DNA of 45,410 bases from Candidatus Competibacteraceae bacterium (GTDB lineage: Bacteria > Pseudomonadota > Gammaproteobacteria > Competibacterales > Competibacteraceae), in the NCBI GenBank assembly GCA_027492875.1, contig JAPUDV010000117.1, forward strand, positions 1-45,410. The letters are read 5' to 3'. Of the stretch, positions 25,153-34,264 are shown one piece after another (position 1 is the first letter of the stretch; each line of letters opens with the position of its first letter). The notes beneath the pieces were generated by a model, which was not told where the DNA came from, did not search any database, and was given only the letters and a program-made list of their open reading frames with translations. A program made the position numbers and the translations under genes.

Positions 25153-26331
25153 ATGTCCCGCGTCCAGACTGGCCTGGAAGTACTGATCACCGGCTGTCCC
25201 GAAAAAATTCGCGGCGCCCGGATTGGAGTGGTGTGCCATCCGGCCAGCGTCGATGCCGAACTGCATCATGCGCTGGACCTGTTGCAGGCGGCCGGCGCCC
25301 GGATCGTCGCCATCTTCGGCCCGGAGCACGGCGCCCGAGGTGAGGCGCAGGATATGGAGGATGTCGAGGATATCTCCCTCGATCCCCGGCTTGGGGTTCC
25401 CGTCCATAGCCTGTACGGCGCGACTTTCGACAGTCTGACGCCTCGCCCCGAACAGCTTCGGGGGCTGGATGCCCTGGTCATCGACTTGCAGGACGTGGGC
25501 GCGCGCTATTACACCTTCGTTTGGACCATGGCGCTGTGCATGGAAGCGGCCGGCAAGGTGGGGGTGCGGGTGCTGGTCTGCGATCGTCCCAATCCGCTCG
25601 ACGGTCTGACCACCGAGGGCAACCTGATCAAGCCAGGCTTCGAGTCCTTCGTCGGTCTGCATCCTGTCCCTAATCGCCACGGATTGACGCCCGGCGAGAT
25701 CGCGCGCTTTGTCCAGTCTTGGCGCGGTGTCGAATGCGAGTTGGACATTCTGCCCCTGCGCGGTTGGCGGCGTGAGATGGTTTTTGAGGAGACCGGGCTG
25801 CCTTGGGTCTATCCCTCGCCCAACATGCCCACGGTCGATACCGCGCGGGTTTATCCCGGCATGTGTCTGGTGGAAGCCAGCGAGCTGTCGGAAGGGCGGG
25901 GGACGTGCCGGCCGTTCGAAGTGGCCGGCATGCCGGGCATCGATCCCGAGGCGCTCGCCGCCGACCTGTCCCGCCGGAATCTCCCCGGTTGCCGATTTCG
26001 CCCGCTCTATTTCCGCCCCAAGTTTCAGAAGCACGCCGGGAACACCTGCGGCGGCGTGCAAATCCACGTCACCGACCGCCGGCTTTTCGATTCCTGCGCC
26101 ACCGGAGCCACCTTCTTGCAAAGCGTGAAGCGGGTCGCCCCGGAGGCGTTCGCCTGGCGGGCGAAACCCTATGAGTTCGTGACCGATATTCCCGCCATCG
26201 ATCTACTGGCCGGAGATGAGCGGTTGCGGCGGGCGCTGGATTCCGGGACCGATTTGGCCGGCTTGTTCGCCGACTGGGCGCTAGAGCGGGCGACGTTCGA
26301 GGCGGTTCGGCGGGAGGTGCTGCTGTATTGA
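25153..26331 (+). CDS. namZ: NamZ-family (DUF1343) protein
   Basis: A 392-residue DUF1343 protein. The family includes NamZ, an exo-beta-N-acetylmuramidase of glycoside hydrolase family GH171 that recycles peptidoglycan fragments. Conserved blocks seen: GPEHGARGE, SLYGAT, DLQDVGARYYTF, DRPNPL, PSPNMPT and SEGRGT. No signal peptide is visible, so it would act in the cytoplasm on imported muropeptides or carry out another cytosolic task. It begins 39 bp after nasA with GAGGAGCGATCG upstream and may be read through from the nitrate operon, but no functional link is evident. Confidence 0.88.
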   Translation: MSRVQTGLEVLITGCPEKIRGARIGVVCHPASVDAELHHALDLLQAAGARIVAIFGPEHGARGEAQDMEDVEDISLDPRLGVPVHSLYGATFDSLTPRPEQLRGLDALVIDLQDVGARYYTFVWTMALCMEAAGKVGVRVLVCDRPNPLDGLTTEGNLIKPGFESFVGLHPVPNRHGLTPGEIARFVQSWRGVECELDILPLRGWRREMVFEETGLPWVYPSPNMPTVDTARVYPGMCLVEASELSEGRGTCRPFEVAGMPGIDPEALAADLSRRNLPGCRFRPLYFRPKFQKHAGNTCGGVQIHVTDRRLFDSCATGATFLQSVKRVAPEAFAWRAKPYEFVTDIPAIDLLAGDERLRRALDSGTDLAGLFADWALERATFEAVRREVLLY

Positions 26332-26359
26332 TCGGGGACGGTCAGCGTCCACAGTCATT

Positions 26360-26776
26360 TCAGGCGGCTGGCGGGGACGACCGCGCCGTGACCTTGCGCA
26401 CGATCAGCGGCACGAACCTTTCATGGGTGCCCTGTTGCAGCGTTCCCAGGGTAGCTTCGATGCAGAACACGGTGGCGGGAGGCGACAGTTCGAGGTGATC
26501 GCCGACGGTGGTGGGATTCTCCAGCCAGCTCCAAGCGCGTTCTCCGACGGATTCCGGGAAAGCGGCCAGCAGATCGTCGATGCGGGGACCGATGAAGTCG
26601 AACGAAATGGCGTAGTCCCGTCCGCCTTCCTCAGTGCTGAGGGTGATGCTGACCATGCGTCGTTCCGGGCGGGTCAGGTGGTTGATCGGGAGGTCGAAGA
26701 AAACCAGCCGTGTTTCCGGCCGGACCCCGGCGCGGAGCAGGTACAAACCATAATCGGGGAGAAACCGGGAGTTCAT
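26360..26776 (-). CDS. Conserved-looking protein of unknown function
   Basis: A 138-residue soluble protein that I do not recognise. It has an even mix of charged and hydrophobic residues, no signal peptide, no membrane segment and no obvious motif. It is convergent with the DUF1343 gene (stops 28 bp apart) and diverges from the diguanylate cyclase gene. The ribosome site before ATG 26776 is weak. Composition and the lack of an overlapping better frame favour a real gene. Confidence 0.6.
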   Translation of the reverse strand: MNSRFLPDYGLYLLRAGVRPETRLVFFDLPINHLTRPERRMVSITLSTEEGGRDYAISFDFIGPRIDDLLAAFPESVGERAWSWLENPTTVGDHLELSPPATVFCIEATLGTLQQGTHERFVPLIVRKVTARSSPPAA

Positions 26777-26900
26777 CCGCCGTCGCTCTGATTGCAGTGA
26801 GATTTGCCGTTCGATGCCATCCCGATTACCCGGCGGTTCGATGTGGGTCCGTGCGCCCGTTAAGTAATAAGGCTATCCTTTTCCTATCCCATCTTACTCG

Positions 26901-27833
26901 GTGCGGCGGTTTGCCGTGACAGAAAACATGCTGACCACCATCGATACCGTATTTGCCAGTTGGTCGCGCGCGCAAGTGTTCGTCTTTGTCTTGGGCGGCG
27001 TTTTACTGTGTGGGCTGATCGATTACCTGACCGGGTACGAACTGTCGTCTTCGCTGTTTTACTTGGGGCCGATTGGCGTCGCGGCCTGGTATATCGACCG
27101 GCGGGCTGGGCTTGGCGTGGCGATGCTGTCGGCCATCGTCTGGCTTGCCGCCGACTTTGGGGCTGGGCATCCGTACAGTCATCCGGCGATTCAGATCTGG
27201 AATGCATTGATCCGACTTGGTTTTTTTATGAGCAACGTTTTCCTTCTGACCGAACTGCGCGAGCATCTGGCCAACGAACGACAGCTTGCCAGAACGGATG
27301 TGCTGACCGGGGTATTCAATTCGCGGGCGTTCGCGGAGCAGTTGGAGTACAGCCTCGGGCTGGTCCGGCGCAACGGGAGCCCGCTGACGCTGGCGTATAT
27401 CGATTTGGATGATTTCAAACGTATCAACGACAGCCACGGCCACAGCGAGGGCGACCGGTTGTTGCGCGTGGTCGGGCAGACCTTGATGCGGGACACGCGC
27501 CGCACGGATCGGGTGGCGCGTCTGGGTGGCGACGAGTTTGCCCTGTTGCTGCCGGATACCGATGTTGAGGGAGCCGGGGAAGTGATTGCGAAAGTCCGGC
27601 AACTGCTGCGGGAGTCGCTCGATGTCGCCGGTTTGCCAGTCACTTGCAGCGTCGGCGTGGTGACGTTCCCGCAGCCGCCGCCCAGCGCGGACGAGGCGGT
27701 TAAAGCGGCCGACCATCTGATGTACCAGGTCAAGAGTCAGGGCAAGAACGCGGTGGCGTTCGGCGTGGTCGGGCCGGACGGTGGGGTGGTGCGGTTCGGC
27801 GCCGCCCCGATCCCGCTAGACCCGGCGGCTTGA
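26901..27833 (+). CDS. Membrane diguanylate cyclase
   Basis: About 300 residues: three or four N-terminal membrane helices (about 15-110), a short coiled linker (LLTELREHLANERQLA) and a GGDEF domain with intact LGGDEF and an upstream I-site RRTD. It should synthesise c-di-GMP, with product inhibition. The start is ambiguous: GTG 26901, GTG 26916 or ATG 26928; none has a strong ribosome site. It stands alone, convergent with slt. Confidence 0.9.
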   Translation: MRRFAVTENMLTTIDTVFASWSRAQVFVFVLGGVLLCGLIDYLTGYELSSSLFYLGPIGVAAWYIDRRAGLGVAMLSAIVWLAADFGAGHPYSHPAIQIWNALIRLGFFMSNVFLLTELREHLANERQLARTDVLTGVFNSRAFAEQLEYSLGLVRRNGSPLTLAYIDLDDFKRINDSHGHSEGDRLLRVVGQTLMRDTRRTDRVARLGGDEFALLLPDTDVEGAGEVIAKVRQLLRESLDVAGLPVTCSVGVVTFPQPPPSADEAVKAADHLMYQVKSQGKNAVAFGVVGPDGGVVRFGAAPIPLDPAA

Positions 27834-27871
27834 ACGGGTCGCCAATCAGGGCGAGAACGCGCCGGCGAGGC

Positions 27872-29902
27872 CTAACCGGCTTGTCGGTCCGGTTCCAGCG
27901 GCAGCACCGGCTTCATCCCGGCGCCGAGGGTCGTCGCGGAGTCTCCGTCCAAGCCCAGCAGATGGCGGTAGACGGCGGCGTATTCCATGACCCGCTGCAC
28001 GTAGGTCCGGGTTTCGCGGTAGGGGATGGTTTCCGCCCAGACATCCGCCGGTACCGGCCCGCCGACCGGCAGCCATTGAGTCACCTTATTGGGGCCGGCG
28101 TTGTAGGCGGCGGTGGCGAGAATGGGGTTGTCCTGCAAGCGTTCCAGCATTCGCCGCAGGTAATGAACGCCATAGCGGATGTTGGTGTCCGGTTGCAGCA
28201 GATCGGGCGCGGCGGTGGTGTCGCGCAGTTCCAGGGCGATCTGTTCCCCGGTGGCGGGCATGAGCTGCATCAGGCCCAGGGCGCCGACCGGCGAACGGGC
28301 ATCGGGCCGGAAGCTGCTTTCCTGACGGATGACGGCGTAGACCCAGGCCGGGTCCAGCGTGTCGGCCCGCGCGTTGCTCACCACGCCTTCCCGATACGCC
28401 AGCGGGAAGCGCAACTCCAGATCGTCCCAGTGTTCGGCCCGGGCGATGGTGACGATGGCCTGATGGTGCCATTCCCAGCGATGAGCCAGCAGCGCGGCCT
28501 GCTTGAGCGCGGCGCGGTCGAAGCTCTGGATCGCCCGCCGCCACTCGGTGTCGGCTTCCGGCTCGCGGCCCAGAACGTAAAGCTCGCGGGCGCGCTGCAA
28601 ACCGGGGGAGCGAACCAGCAGGGCGTCCAGTTCGGTCGCTGAAACCGCCAGCGGATTGTCGGCGATGGTGTAGGGAATGCCGAGCCGGTCGGCGGCCAGA
28701 AAACCGTAGAAATCCCGCTGGCCGGCGGCGGCGCGGTACGCTTGCCGGGCTGGTTCGGGCTGGCCGAGCATTTCCAGCGCCCGCCCGCGCCAGTATTGCC
28801 AGCGCGGGCTGTCCCGTTCCTCCGGTGGCAACAGATCCAGCCGGCGCAAGGTCTCCGGCCAGTCGCCCCGCCGCAAGCACACCCGGATGCGCCACTCCCG
28901 CACGTCGCGGTCCACCACTGCTTCCGGCAGGGCATCGAGCCGCGCCAGCGCGGTCGGGTGATAGTCGCTGGCAATCCACAGCGCCAGTTGTCGTTCTGCG
29001 GGCGCCAGTGGCGAGGCCAGCGCCGGCTCGCGCTGTTTGAGCGCATCGAGGGCGGCGGTTGCGGCCAGCGCGTCGCGCCGGGTCCAGCGTTGCAGGCCAT
29101 CGGCCAGAATTGCCGGGATGCGCGGGTCGCCGGGTTTGAACCGGGCGGCGTCGAGAATCAGCGTCGGATCATCGGCCACCGCCAGCCAGGCGTCGGCCAG
29201 GGACTGGTCGGCTTCCGGCATATCCGTTCGTAGAAACCGGGCCAGTCCGATTTCCCCTTCGTCCATCGCCAGCGCGAAGCGCTGCCAGCGCTGTCCGTCG
29301 CTCGGATTGCCCGCAGCCTGCCAGGCGGCGATCACCGGATCGCAGGTATTGGGCAGCGAATGGCCGCGCAGCCAAAGGGCGGCGAAGTCTTGCAACGCGT
29401 CTTCGGTTTGACCGGCGGCCAACAGCGCCTGCCGCCGCCAACACTCGAAGGTTGGATCGCGACTCGGAACCACATCGCGCAGGTACTCGTCCCAGCGCCG
29501 GGCGCCGGCAAGTTGGCGCAGCCAGGCATTGCGCAGGCGGTTCACCAGTGGCGTATCGGGGTAGGTTTGCAGAAAGTCCCGTACCTCGCCAACCGGGAAT
29601 TCCGTCAGCCGGCGGGAGAGATCCCGGTAGCGCAGGTAGGGATACAGCGGATAGCCGCGTAGCGCCGTGTAGTCCACGGACGTACCCGCCTGCAGTGATC
29701 GTTCGGCGATCTGAAAGGCTTCCCGCTGTGCTCGCAAGGATTCCGTGGCGCTGACATCACTGCCGAGGCCGATAGCGCACATGCCGATAAATAGCCAGGT
29801 TCCCCATCGCCGTAAAACTGGTTTTTTGGAGCCGTTTGCGGCGCTGGAGGGTGCTTCTTTCAGATAACGGGCGCCACGGGGACGATGACCGCTTGGAAGC
29901 AT
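27872..29902 (-). CDS. slt: Soluble lytic murein transglycosylase Slt70
   Basis: A 676-residue periplasmic enzyme. It has a signal peptide ending near DVSATES, a long alpha-superhelical ring (about 60-480) and a C-terminal SLT catalytic domain with the active Glu in VIRQESSFRP, then GALGLMQLMPAT and ATAAYNAGP. It cleaves peptidoglycan between MurNAc and GlcNAc with formation of the anhydro sugar. The ATG has AAGG about 8 bases upstream. The next gene on this strand, upstream, is the P-type ATPase, from which it is separated by two REP-like repeats. Confidence 0.95.
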   Translation of the reverse strand: MLPSGHRPRGARYLKEAPSSAANGSKKPVLRRWGTWLFIGMCAIGLGSDVSATESLRAQREAFQIAERSLQAGTSVDYTALRGYPLYPYLRYRDLSRRLTEFPVGEVRDFLQTYPDTPLVNRLRNAWLRQLAGARRWDEYLRDVVPSRDPTFECWRRQALLAAGQTEDALQDFAALWLRGHSLPNTCDPVIAAWQAAGNPSDGQRWQRFALAMDEGEIGLARFLRTDMPEADQSLADAWLAVADDPTLILDAARFKPGDPRIPAILADGLQRWTRRDALAATAALDALKQREPALASPLAPAERQLALWIASDYHPTALARLDALPEAVVDRDVREWRIRVCLRRGDWPETLRRLDLLPPEERDSPRWQYWRGRALEMLGQPEPARQAYRAAAGQRDFYGFLAADRLGIPYTIADNPLAVSATELDALLVRSPGLQRARELYVLGREPEADTEWRRAIQSFDRAALKQAALLAHRWEWHHQAIVTIARAEHWDDLELRFPLAYREGVVSNARADTLDPAWVYAVIRQESSFRPDARSPVGALGLMQLMPATGEQIALELRDTTAAPDLLQPDTNIRYGVHYLRRMLERLQDNPILATAAYNAGPNKVTQWLPVGGPVPADVWAETIPYRETRTYVQRVMEYAAVYRHLLGLDGDSATTLGAGMKPVLPLEPDRQAG

Positions 29903-29916
29903 GATGAACCTTCATT

Positions 29917-29966
29917 TCCCCTCCCTGGATTCGAGGAGGGGTGGCGCATTAGCGCCGGGGTGGTTG
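29917..29966. repeat. REP-B type palindromic repeat
   Basis: CCCCTCCC, short loop, GAGGAGGGG, then TGGCGC, TTAGCGCC and GGGGTGGTT. It is the same family as 41109-41160, which sits inside the insertion sequence. Confidence 0.65.
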
Positions 29967-30000
29967 GAGAAGGCAGGGGTTAGGCTTGAGAGCCTGTACG

Positions 30001-30053
30001 AAAAACGCCCCTCTCCCCGTGGGAGAGGGGCCGGGGGCGAGGGTTTTTTTCAA
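30001..30053. repeat. REP-A repeat that can act as terminator
   Basis: A hairpin with CCCCTCTCCC (30008-30017) and GGGAGAGGGG (30021-30030). On the minus strand it is followed by CGTTTTT, which suits termination after the P-type ATPase gene. On the plus strand the GGGCGAGGG tail is followed by seven T's. Confidence 0.65.
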
Positions 30054-30088
30054 CGCCTTCAGGCCCAGGAGGCTGTACAAAAACACCG

Positions 30089-32776
30089 CTAAGACCCTTC
30101 CTGCCGTACCGGATTACCGAACCACTTATTTCGGGCGATCTTGCGCGCGAGATCGACCGGAATGATGACGACGGCCATCAGTAGCACGTAAATCCACTCC
30201 TGCGCCGACAAGCCCACCGTGCGCAGCACTTCGCCGCCATAGGTGATAAAGATCACCTGAATCGCCATGATCGAAGGGATGATGAGCGAAAACAGGCGGT
30301 TATCGAACAGGTGCTCCAACAGGTTCAATCCTTGGGTGCGGGCGTTGAAGGTGTTAAACACCTGGATGAACACGAAGAAGGCGAAGAAAGCCGTCAGGAA
30401 CTTGGCCTGTGCCGGGTCGGAGCCGACCGCGTGACCACCGGAGAACAAGGTCCGGGTCGCGTTGCTGGTCAGGAACAGGATGCTGATGAACGCGATGAAG
30501 GCGCCATTGATCAGGATCGACGACCACATGTCGGTGTTGATCAGTTGTTCGTCGCGCCGCATCGGTTTCTCCAGCATGTAGCGTTCCAGCGCGGCTTCGC
30601 CGGCGAAAGCCAGCCCGGCCAGAGTGTCCATGATGATGTTCAACCACAGCAACTGGGTCATGGTCAGCGGCAGGTCGAAGCCGAAGAACTGGCCCAGGAA
30701 CACCACCAGGATAGCGGAGACGTTCACCGTCAACTGGAAAATCAGGAACTTGCGGATCGACTTGAACAGGGTACGCCCGTACAGCACCGCCTTGGTCAAC
30801 GAGGAGAAGTTGTCGTCGAGAATGACGATGTCGCCGGATTCCTTGGTCATCTCGGTGCCGCTGCCCATGGCGAAACCGACATCGGCGTTTTTCACTGCTG
30901 GCGCATCGTTGACGCCGTCGCCGGTCATGCCGACCACCAGATCCATTTCCTTGGCCAGCTTCACCAAGCGGCTCTTATCGGTCGGGAAGGCGCGCGCCAC
31001 CACGTAGAGATGCGGCAGCTTCTGTTTCACTGCCTCGTCGGACAGTTGGGACAGCTCGGCCGAAGTGAGGATAATTGCCTGTGGATCGTCTTCCAGCAGC
31101 CCCACATCCTTAGCGATGGCCTGGGCGGTTTCCTTGGCGTCGCCGGTGATCATGACGACGTGAATGCCGGCGTTTTTGGCGATTTTCACCGAAGCGTAGG
31201 AGGTCTCGCGCAGTTCGTCGCGCATCCCGAACACGCCGACCAGGGTCAGATTCGCCGGTAGTGCCTTGCTGTCGTCGATCGGCGTTTCGCTCACCGCCAC
31301 CGCCAGCAGGCGCATGGCCCGCGAGGACAATTCGCTCATGGCGACTTGCAGAGCGTCCACGTTGTTGAGATCGACTGTGTTGCCGTCGGCGTCCAGGCAG
31401 TGCGTGCAGTTTTGCAGAATCATTTCTGGGGCACCCTTGACCAGCGTCAGCGCTCGATCGCCGGTGACTTGGGTGGCGGAAAATTTGCGGGTGCTGTTGA
31501 AAGGAATGAGATCGACGATATCCACATTGCCGGTCTGCGCCAGATAGGGTGTCACGAAACGCAGCAAGGCCTGTTCGGTGCGATCCGCGCCGACCATTTT
31601 CGGATCGTTCGGGTCGCTGGCGTCGATCACCGCGCTGGTGTTGTTGCGCAGGGCAAATCCGGCGGTGTCGCGCAGGGTCTTGGGAATGTCGTCCAGTTTT
31701 TCATGTCGCGCGCCCGCGCCGGTGAGAAAGGCGCTGACCGACAAGCGGCCCTGGGTCAGGGTGCCGGTTTTGTCGGTGAAGAGGATGTTCAGGCTACCGG
31801 CGGTTTCGATGCCTAACAGCTTGCGAACCAGGACTTTAACGCTGAGCAGTTTCTTCATGTTGATCGCCAGCACCATGGCGATCATCATCGGCAGACCTTC
31901 CGGTACCGCCACCACGACGACGATGATGGCCAGAATCGCCGCCGTCACAAAATCTTTAATAATCAATCCACTGGCCTGCATCCAGTAGGCATCGAAACTC
32001 GCGGCCTTCAGGAACATATTGTTGAACATGAAGGCGAGAAAGATGAGGGTCGCGCCGATGTAGCCAAAGGTCGAGATGTGGCCGCCCAGCACCGTCAGCT
32101 TGTGTTGCAGGGGCGAGAGCCGATCCTCGGCGGACAGCAGTTCCTTCATGGTCTGACCGTAACGGGTTTGGTCGCCCACCGCGCTGGCCCGCATCACGCA
32201 TTCGCCATCGACCAGCAGACCGGCACGGAACAACTGGTGCTCTTCCGCAGCCGTCGCCGGATCAGCGCCTTCCGGCAACGCAGTCTTTTTAACCGGTTCC
32301 GATTCGCCGGTCAGGGCCGCTTCGTCCACCTCGGCATGTCCGGCGATCAGCAGGCCGTCGGTCGGAACCGTGTCGCCGGGTTGCAGCAGGACATGGTCGC
32401 CGACCACCAGATGGTTGATCGAAATTTCGGTCAGGTGGCCGTTGCGGAACACCTTGACCAGGATCAACGAAGCTTCCTCCAGCAGTTTCTGGAAGGATTG
32501 TTCGTTGCTGTGTTCGGACCAGGTGGCGACGAAGGTGGCGATCACCACGGCGAAGGCGATGCCGACGCTTTCGTACCACTTGGCATAGCCAAAAACTGTC
32601 AACAGCACAGTGATCAGCAGTGCGGCGATCAGGATGATGATGATCGGATCTTTCAGGTTGTCCAACAATTTATCCCAGAAGGTTTCGACCTCCTGGCTGG
32701 CGACGGCGTTGGAGCCGTGCCGGTCGCGGGAAGCTTCGACTTCCTGAGCGGTCAACCCCGAATAAGCGAATTTCAT
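30089..32776 (-). CDS. Cation-transporting P-type ATPase, PMCA/Ca2+ type
   Basis: An 895-residue P-type IIB-like pump. It has an N-terminal cation-ATPase domain, ten membrane helices, the TGES actuator loop, the phosphorylation site DKTGTLT (Asp about 335), VAVPEGLP in helix 4, MVGADRTEQALLRF in the N domain and TGDGVNDAPA. The PEGLP helix and overall layout match calcium-type pumps; no autoinhibitory extension is seen. It probably exports Ca2+ (or Mn2+/H+), but the ion is inference. The ATG has GAAGAG upstream. No regulatory partner is adjacent. Confidence 0.93.
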   Translation of the reverse strand: MKFAYSGLTAQEVEASRDRHGSNAVASQEVETFWDKLLDNLKDPIIIILIAALLITVLLTVFGYAKWYESVGIAFAVVIATFVATWSEHSNEQSFQKLLEEASLILVKVFRNGHLTEISINHLVVGDHVLLQPGDTVPTDGLLIAGHAEVDEAALTGESEPVKKTALPEGADPATAAEEHQLFRAGLLVDGECVMRASAVGDQTRYGQTMKELLSAEDRLSPLQHKLTVLGGHISTFGYIGATLIFLAFMFNNMFLKAASFDAYWMQASGLIIKDFVTAAILAIIVVVVAVPEGLPMMIAMVLAINMKKLLSVKVLVRKLLGIETAGSLNILFTDKTGTLTQGRLSVSAFLTGAGARHEKLDDIPKTLRDTAGFALRNNTSAVIDASDPNDPKMVGADRTEQALLRFVTPYLAQTGNVDIVDLIPFNSTRKFSATQVTGDRALTLVKGAPEMILQNCTHCLDADGNTVDLNNVDALQVAMSELSSRAMRLLAVAVSETPIDDSKALPANLTLVGVFGMRDELRETSYASVKIAKNAGIHVVMITGDAKETAQAIAKDVGLLEDDPQAIILTSAELSQLSDEAVKQKLPHLYVVARAFPTDKSRLVKLAKEMDLVVGMTGDGVNDAPAVKNADVGFAMGSGTEMTKESGDIVILDDNFSSLTKAVLYGRTLFKSIRKFLIFQLTVNVSAILVVFLGQFFGFDLPLTMTQLLWLNIIMDTLAGLAFAGEAALERYMLEKPMRRDEQLINTDMWSSILINGAFIAFISILFLTSNATRTLFSGGHAVGSDPAQAKFLTAFFAFFVFIQVFNTFNARTQGLNLLEHLFDNRLFSLIIPSIMAIQVIFITYGGEVLRTVGLSAQEWIYVLLMAVVIIPVDLARKIARNKWFGNPVRQEGS

Positions 32777-33060
32777 GGCGGCTCTTCAACCTTGAATGAT
32801 TTTGGAGACGGCGCGAAGCGAGTGGCGGCGTGGAACCCTGGGTTCAAGTTTTGGACGCGGTCGCCCCGCAAGTTCGATTCCCTGGAAAATCCCACGAACC
32901 CCGCGGCGGAAAATCCTGTTGCGCGGGCTGCCGTGGTGGGAGGAAGATCAGTTTATCAAAGCCAGTAACGGATAAGAGTGTGCCGCGCGGCCGGGAAATA
33001 ATCCAGGGCAAACGCCGCCGGGCTGCGGCGGCGGTGCCTTTGCGGGGAACGGCGGACGGT

Positions 33061-33978
33061 TTATTTGTCGTTGCCGGCGAACAGGGCATTGCTGGATTTG
33101 GCCGCAGGACTGCGCGTGTTGCTGTTGCCGACAATGACTCGGTTGCCGGTGGGGCGCAGGTAGGTGGTTTGCGGAGTACGCGCGGTCCGGTTGCTGCGGG
33201 GGGTGATGATGGTGACGCCACCGGTCCGGCCCGGGTAATAGCCGCCGGCGTTATTCAGCGCCAGCGAGGCGCCACTGGCGCCGGTGTAGTAGGGACTGTC
33301 CACCCGGTACTGCTGGTAGAAACTCAAGACGCGGTCGACGTAGGTTTGGGTCTCCCGGTAGGGCGGGATCTGGTTGCCGTATTTTTGCACCGCGCCCTCG
33401 CCGGCGTTGTAGGCCGCCACCGCCAGTCGGGTGTCGTTGAACTGGTCCAACAGCCAGCGCAGGTAGCGGGCGCCGCCGTGCATGTTGGCGATGGGATCGT
33501 AGGCGTTGCTCACTCCGAATCGCTCGGCGGTGCCCGGCATGAGCTGCATTAACCCCATGGCGCCCTTGGGGGATACCGCCCAGGGGTTGTAGGAGGACTC
33601 GGCGCTGATGACGGCGTGCATGAGCGCCGGGTCGAGCCGGTATTGCGCGGCGATGCGGTTGACGTCGGGGGTGAAGCGCTGGCGGTTGTTCTCGCCGGTG
33701 TGGGATAGCTTGGCGCGGCCGGTGCGCTGGGTATAGTTACGCGGGGTGATCAGGCCGCCGCCGGGGCTATACAAATTGCTTGGGGCAAAGCTGGATATCT
33801 GGGCGGCTTTCTTGCTGTAGGCTGGCGTGCGCATCACCAGTTTGTAGCGGGGGTCGTTGGGGACGTTGCTTAGATGCCGTACCCCGTTGCTGTCCACAAA
33901 GGCGTAGATATCCGCCTGGGCGGGTCCGGCGAGCGCCAAGGCCACCGGAACCAAACCGGCCAATAGCAGCCGCTTCAT
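33061..33978 (-). CDS. Lytic transglycosylase with N-terminal DUF4124
   Basis: A 305-residue periplasmic protein: a signal peptide (to AQA), a DUF4124 domain (DIYAFVDSNGVRHLSNVP) and an SLT domain with Glu in VISAESSYNP, then GAMGLMQLMPGT and AVAAYNAGEGAV. The C-terminal ~70 residues are low-complexity and Arg/Thr/Asn-rich. It cleaves peptidoglycan. The start has a textbook AAGGAG. The 284-bp gap to the P-type ATPase holds only a CCGCCG/CGGCGG hairpin (33015-33031) without a T-run. Confidence 0.92.
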   Translation of the reverse strand: MKRLLLAGLVPVALALAGPAQADIYAFVDSNGVRHLSNVPNDPRYKLVMRTPAYSKKAAQISSFAPSNLYSPGGGLITPRNYTQRTGRAKLSHTGENNRQRFTPDVNRIAAQYRLDPALMHAVISAESSYNPWAVSPKGAMGLMQLMPGTAERFGVSNAYDPIANMHGGARYLRWLLDQFNDTRLAVAAYNAGEGAVQKYGNQIPPYRETQTYVDRVLSFYQQYRVDSPYYTGASGASLALNNAGGYYPGRTGGVTIITPRSNRTARTPQTTYLRPTGNRVIVGNSNTRSPAAKSSNALFAGNDK

Positions 33979-34097
33979 CAGCTTCTCCTTTTATTATCAA
34001 AAAGCTTAGTCGTTGTGGGTGACGACCGGGCGGCCGTCCTGACTCAAGCGGGAGAGTCGAGCGTCTGTCGGTTAATGAAACTAAGATTAACATAAAC

Positions 34098-34141
34098 CGC
34101 GCGAACCGCACGCTCGCGAGCGTGCGCCGCGCGTTCGCGCG
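34098..34141. promoter_or_regulatory. Nested GC palindromes upstream of the polyphosphate operon
   Basis: A perfect 20-bp palindrome (34107-34126, arms CGCACGCTCG and CGAGCGTGCG) lies inside a wider pair, CGCGCGAAC (34098-34106) and GTTCGCGCG (34133-34141). It is about 125 bp before pap. It could be a regulator site or, if transcribed, a very stable hairpin; no T-run follows, so it is not a terminator. Confidence 0.5.
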
Positions 34142-34264
34142 AGGCTTTGTGTTGGTATTTCTTGAACCAACGCCCTGAATCGTTGGAGAAAAGAAATGTT
34201 TTGGCGGACGCCCCGGCAAATCCGGCCCATCCGTTGGGTTCCGCTCCCCGCTTGAGAGGTCACG

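Noticed and set aside
33015..33031. Intrinsic terminator after the DUF4124 transglycosylase gene
   Set aside because: The GC hairpin is good, but no T-run follows on the minus strand.
34060..34100. PhoB box upstream of pap (CTGTC followed by TTAATG)
   Set aside because: Only one partial half-site; the second CTGTCA-like repeat at 11-bp spacing is missing.
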